This document shows, in pieces, positions 5,682-8,545 of a stretch of 8,545 nucleotides of DNA. The stretch's first letter is position 1. Every line of letters begins with the position of its first letter. The translations under genes were made by a program, and so were the position numbers. Source of the stretch: Chloroflexi bacterium RBG_16_57_11 (GTDB lineage Bacteria > Chloroflexota > Anaerolineae > Anaerolineales > UBA4823); the NCBI GenBank assembly GCA_001795165.1, contig MGNS01000159.1, positions 15,116 to 23,660 on the forward strand, given 5' to 3'. The notes under the pieces are model-generated. The model saw nothing but the letters and a program-made list of their open reading frames with translations, was not told where the DNA came from and ran no database searches.

Positions 5682-6584
5682 ATGAACTTATTCGGCGGCA
5701 TCGAGGCCGGGGGGACAAAATTTGTCTGTATTTTGGCCAGTGGGCCACAGGAGGTGCGCGCAGAAACGCGCTTTCCCACCACCACCCCCGAGGAAACTCT
5801 CGGCAAGGCAGTGAGTTTCTTTCGGGAGCAGAGCAAAACCCAACCGTTGCACGGCATTGGGGTAAGCTGCTTTGGTCCGGTCGATCTGGATCGCTCCTCA
5901 CCAACCTACGGCTTCATCACCACAACGCCCAAGTCTGGTTGGGCTTTTACGGATATCGCCCACTATCTGGAACAATCGCTCCAGACCCCTGTGGCCTTTG
6001 ACACCGATGTGAACGGTGCCGCACTGGGTGAATACACCTGGGGAGCGGCGCAAGGCGCTGATCCATGCCTGTACCTGACCATCGGCACTGGCGTGGGTGG
6101 CGGAGGCATCCTGAATGGTCATCCTCTCCACGGCCTGGTACACCCGGAAATGGGGCACATGCGCCTGCCGCACGACTGGCAGGCCGATCCCTTTGCTGGC
6201 GCGTGTCCGTATCATGGCGATTGCTTCGAAGGCATGGCAGCCGGCCCGGCGCTCGAAAAGCGCTGGGGGCAGCGCGGCGAGACACTCCCGGTGGACCACC
6301 CGGCCTGGGGCCTGGAAGCGGAGTATATTGCTCTGGCGCTCAACACATTGATTTGCGCACTTTCACCGAAGAGAATCGTCATCGGCGGTGGGGTGATGCA
6401 AAATCCGGAGCTTTTGCCGATGGTCCGGCGACGGGTGCTGGAGTTGCTGAACGGTTATGTCCAGGCGCCAGCCATCTTGGAGCAAATCGGCCGGTATATC
6501 GTCCCACCCGGGTTGGGTAATCGCTCTGGTTCATTAGGTGCAATCGCCCTGGCTATGCGGCTGAGTGAAAGTCGGGAAAGTTAA
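5682..6584 (+). CDS. scrK: Fructokinase, ROK family
   Basis: A 300-residue cytoplasmic sugar kinase predicted to phosphorylate fructose with ATP to fructose-6-phosphate, feeding glycolysis. GIEAGGTKF (6-14) is the N-terminal phosphate loop. DTDVNGAALGE (107-117) carries the likely catalytic Asp109. IGTGVGGG (134-141) is the second nucleotide-binding loop. The ROK zinc site is complete: His159 in EMGH, then Cys175, His178 and Cys181 in CPYHGDC, with EGMAAGPA following. IGGGVMQNPEL and GLGNRSGSLGA near the C-terminus also fit fructokinases of this type. The length is normal for the family. The start was set at ATG 5682 because AGGAGG (5672-5677) precedes it and the upstream open frame contains the promoter. 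It is the only plus-strand gene here, divergent from the secreted protein and convergent with the lipid genes. A related hexose specificity (mannose or glucose) cannot be excluded. Confidence 0.93.
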   Translation: MNLFGGIEAGGTKFVCILASGPQEVRAETRFPTTTPEETLGKAVSFFREQSKTQPLHGIGVSCFGPVDLDRSSPTYGFITTTPKSGWAFTDIAHYLEQSLQTPVAFDTDVNGAALGEYTWGAAQGADPCLYLTIGTGVGGGGILNGHPLHGLVHPEMGHMRLPHDWQADPFAGACPYHGDCFEGMAAGPALEKRWGQRGETLPVDHPAWGLEAEYIALALNTLICALSPKRIVIGGGVMQNPELLPMVRRRVLELLNGYVQAPAILEQIGRYIVPPGLGNRSGSLGAIALAMRLSESRES

Positions 6585-6633
6585 ACTAGTTGGCAGGTGT
6601 TCGGGTACCGAGGTCGGCTCAATTGCCACGCAG

Positions 6634-7326
6634 CTATTCGACGGGCTGTTTTCGGCGTACTAATTCCAATTTTGCGAGCAGCCGCGCCTGTATGATTGTG
6701 GTGCTTATGGCAATAGAAAAGAGCAGCACGATCACAACGACGACCAGCCAATCATACAGCGAAAGGGGCAGGTAGAAGAGATTTGGCATTGGGTTGCCGA
6801 TAAAATATACCAGCGTGTTCGCTGCCATCGCAATCAACCGCACTTCTGTCGGCCCAAGCCTGCCGTAGGATAGGACGAACTCGCCTTTAACACACGTGCG
6901 CAAAAAAACCAGCAGCGATAACAGAAAGTAGCCAATCAATGCCAGGCACGCCAGGTCGAAACGTACGTAGGGCGATAGGCCAAGCCCGAGAAAGATCATC
7001 ATTTCGACGTATGCATCGACAGCGTGATCGATATAAAAGCCATACACCGGGCGCTCTGTGTGGCGATAGCGCGCCAGGGTGCCATCCAGGCTGTCTCCAA
7101 ACCAGTTAATGACAAAACCGAGGTTTACCAGCCAGAGGTAGTTCCGATCCACTCCGGTAAGCCAATAACCACACAGGATCACCACGCCGCCGAATACACC
7201 AACAGCGGTGAGTTGATCCGGCGTCACCCAGGCGGGCATGTGTGCAGCCAGCCAGCGTAATACCGGGCGCTCTATTGGGCCGGTGAAGGTATCGAGGACT
7301 CTGCGGTGGGAGTTGATATCACGCAT
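6634..7326 (-). CDS. CDP-alcohol phosphatidyltransferase family protein
   Basis: A 230-residue multi-spanning membrane enzyme of the family that transfers a phosphoalcohol group from a CDP-linked donor to a polar or lipid acceptor, releasing CMP. The full signature D-x2-DG-x2-AR-x9-G-x3-D-x3-D is present: Asp78, Asp81-Gly82, Ala85-Arg86, Gly96, Asp100 and Asp104. In known members these residues bind the divalent metals and the CDP group. Hydrophobic segments lie near residues 40-57, 62-77, 105-117, 125-142, 163-178 and 190-212. Start ATG 7326 has GGGAG 7 bases upstream. The gene begins 26 bases after the acyltransferase stop, so the two are probably co-transcribed and act in one lipid pathway. 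The acceptor alcohol (glycerol phosphate, inositol phosphate or another) cannot be read from the sequence. The 49-base gap to the convergent fructokinase has no clear intrinsic terminator. Confidence 0.92.
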   Translation of the reverse strand: MRDINSHRRVLDTFTGPIERPVLRWLAAHMPAWVTPDQLTAVGVFGGVVILCGYWLTGVDRNYLWLVNLGFVINWFGDSLDGTLARYRHTERPVYGFYIDHAVDAYVEMMIFLGLGLSPYVRFDLACLALIGYFLLSLLVFLRTCVKGEFVLSYGRLGPTEVRLIAMAANTLVYFIGNPMPNLFYLPLSLYDWLVVVVIVLLFSIAISTTIIQARLLAKLELVRRKQPVE

Positions 7327-7352
7327 CGTTTATCTCCCAGGTGATCTGGATT

Positions 7353-8255
7353 TTAAGGGACTTCTTTAAGGACCTGCGGCCAGAGCTGCTGGAATACCGT
7401 CCACTGGCAAGGCGACAGGCGGATTAAAGCCTGCGCAGCTTGCAAGACTCTCTCGGCGTTGTAGGTCATCTCATCGCTGCGGTTGGTGCCGGTCTCCATC
7501 TCGATGTAATCAGAAGATACAACATGATAACGGCCATCGCCTTGCCGGATCGAGGCCAGCAACACGATCGGGACATGCGCTTTCTGTGCCAGATAAATAT
7601 GGTGAGTCGGCAATTGAGCAGGACGCCCAAAGAAAACAGGATGGTACTTCAAATCTGGCATCGGGCGATCGACGCCGGTAAGCACCATCTCTCCCGCCTC
7701 AAGCCGGTGGACGAGCTGGCGAATGTTCGCCATGGTCGCCGGCAGAATCTCCAATCCTACCTGGCGGCGAATATTATGCTGCCATTCGACCGCCTCGTTA
7801 GCTTCTGGCAGTGAAAGCGCCAGGATACGAGCCCCTTTCAAGGCTGCCACCCGAACCACCAGGTCGAAGCTGCAGGAGTGAACGCCGCAAACCACCAAAC
7901 CTCGGTCTGCCTTCTGGTTGCGGTTGATCAACTCCCAGACCTGGGGGTTAAACACGACCAGGTCGTCCAGCCTGGGGGGGTCATTCAAGTAACGAAAAAG
8001 CTGAAAAAACGCTCGTGCAACATTTTCCAGGCTCTCCGCAACAGCTTCATCGAGCTGGTGGGCGGACAGAGCGCCTCCACTGACCACCCACTGGTTCGCT
8101 CGGATCGCCTGTACCATCGGCGTCTGAGGCCTGGCAGCGATGCGCACTGCCACATGGTGAGCCAGACGATATCCTACCGATGGGGGGATGTGCCGGCTCA
8201 TGAACAGCGCTAACCTCCCGGCCTGCTTGCTGTTCAGGATGGTCTGCAGATTCAT
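7353..8255 (-). CDS. Lipid acyltransferase, LpxL/HtrB-like (LPLAT superfamily)
   Basis: A 300-residue protein of the lauroyl/myristoyl acyltransferase type, which moves an acyl chain onto a lipid or glycolipid at the inner face of the membrane. The catalytic motif appears as HSCSFD (His126, Asp131), an Hx4D version of the usual Hx4E/D. Downstream, GVDRP (194-198) and VFFGRPAQLPTHHIYLAQ (207-224) match the substrate-binding blocks of the family, with VPIVLL after them. There is no obvious N-terminal transmembrane helix, only a partly hydrophobic start. ATG 8255 lacks a clear Shine-Dalgarno; Met19 (8201) has GGAGG 12 bases upstream, but starting there would remove N-terminal residues that look like part of the fold. 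It pairs with the CDP-alcohol phosphatidyltransferase, a pairing also seen in actinobacterial phosphatidylinositol mannoside loci. The substrate is unknown. Confidence 0.88.
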   Translation of the reverse strand: MNLQTILNSKQAGRLALFMSRHIPPSVGYRLAHHVAVRIAARPQTPMVQAIRANQWVVSGGALSAHQLDEAVAESLENVARAFFQLFRYLNDPPRLDDLVVFNPQVWELINRNQKADRGLVVCGVHSCSFDLVVRVAALKGARILALSLPEANEAVEWQHNIRRQVGLEILPATMANIRQLVHRLEAGEMVLTGVDRPMPDLKYHPVFFGRPAQLPTHHIYLAQKAHVPIVLLASIRQGDGRYHVVSSDYIEMETGTNRSDEMTYNAERVLQAAQALIRLSPCQWTVFQQLWPQVLKEVP

Positions 8256-8261
8256 AAGACG

Positions 8262-8267
8262 ATTTTA
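8262..8267 (-). promoter_or_regulatory. Possible -10 element giving a near-leaderless acyltransferase mRNA
   Basis: TAAAAT on the minus strand matches TATAAT at 5 of 6 and ends only 6 bases before ATG 8255. Its transcript would start at or next to the start codon, which would fit the lack of a Shine-Dalgarno. No good -35 is present. Confidence 0.25.
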
Positions 8268-8287
8268 CCATCTACCGGAGCCAGAAG

Positions 8288-8319
8288 AAAAAACCGGGAC
8301 GAGTGGTCCTCGTCCCGGT
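8288..8319 (-). terminator. Strong intrinsic terminator of the right-edge gene
   Basis: ACCGGGACGAG (8293-8303) and CTCGTCCCGGT (8309-8319) form a perfect 11-bp GC-rich stem with a 5-base loop. On the minus strand the stem runs into a TTTTTT tract and TTCTTC. It lies 62 bases after the stop codon at 8382 and separates that gene from the acyltransferase operon. There is no T-tract on the plus strand, so it acts in one direction. Confidence 0.88.
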
Positions 8320-8381
8320 CTGGCGCATACACTTAATATAAAGCGCTTGACCTCGTGAAACTAGGAAAATTGAACGTTCGG

Positions 8382-8545
8382 CTAACGGCCTACCTTTTGA
8401 CAGGTCCTCCCGAGATAGATCCCGGCCGCGACCCAAGGCTCCTCGTACTTGACACACGATACGGTATCCGTCCAGGCATTTTTTACGCATACCCCCATAT
8501 TGGCCGTACGAGGCACAAAACCGGGGATCTTGAACCAATCGGCAA
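8382..8545 (-). CDS. C-terminal end of an unrecognised Cys-containing protein (runs off right edge)
   Basis: A minus-strand frame enters from the right edge and ends with TAG at 8382-8384, giving 53 visible residues. Third codon positions are mostly G or C. The segment has three Cys (visible residues 19, 30 and 48) and aromatic or charged words such as NAWTDTVSC and EEPWVAAGIYLG, suggesting a small disulfide-stabilised extracellular domain. That is inference only; I do not recognise the family. The neighbouring frame is also open, but it reads straight through the terminator hairpin at 8288-8319, so I prefer this one. The gene is followed by that terminator and is therefore a separate transcription unit from the acyltransferase. 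Confidence 0.55.
   Translation of the reverse strand, partial: ADWFKIPGFVPRTANMGVCVKNAWTDTVSCVKYEEPWVAAGIYLGRTCQKVGR

Noticed and set aside
5898..6299. A 133-codon minus-strand open frame within fructokinase
   Set aside because: It is fully antisense to a well-conserved ROK kinase, with no promoter or ribosome site.
8272..8538. An 88-codon minus-strand open frame near the right edge
   Set aside because: It reads through the strong terminator hairpin and its T-tract, and its composition is unlike a normal protein. The adjacent frame ending at 8382 fits better.

Overview
The window looks like a bacterial chromosome segment of moderate GC content, most plausibly from a Chloroflexota (Anaerolineae-like) organism. 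This is inference from protein style: a secreted protein made of MAM/jelly-roll-like modules with proline-rich linkers, a lipoprotein with a Thr/Pro-rich linker, an ROK fructokinase, and an acyltransferase/CDP-alcohol phosphotransferase pair. No 16S or other phylogenetic marker is present. I see no tRNA, rRNA, CRISPR array, insertion sequence or phage gene.

Layout. All genes but one lie on the minus strand. From right to left on that strand: the 3' end of an unrecognised Cys-containing protein with a strong intrinsic terminator (8288-8545); an LpxL/HtrB-type lipid acyltransferase (7353-8255) and a CDP-alcohol phosphatidyltransferase (6634-7326), 26 bases apart and probably one operon; then, convergent to these and on the plus strand, an ROK-family fructokinase (5682-6584). 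The fructokinase is divergent from a large secreted three-module protein (3442-5529) that has its own terminator. After a 333-base gap rich in inverted repeats comes a CopB-type (P1B-3) copper-exporting ATPase with a His-rich N-terminus (907-3108), then a four-helix membrane protein of unknown function (287-751), and finally the start of a lipoprotein that runs off the left edge (1-202).

Function. Three themes appear. The first is copper export by CopB, with the small membrane protein as a possible companion. The second is an envelope surface or secreted protein whose gene shares a divergent promoter region with fructokinase. The third is a two-gene lipid module whose gene pairing resembles the pgsA/acyltransferase pairing in the actinobacterial phosphatidylinositol mannoside locus; its product cannot be predicted from sequence alone.

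No unmistakable new system is visible. The points most worth following are the lipid-gene pair, the triplicated Cys-bracketed secreted protein with its variable acidic inserts, and several dyad-symmetric regulatory sites: one on the lipoprotein promoter, one centred on the fructokinase -10, and two upstream of copB.
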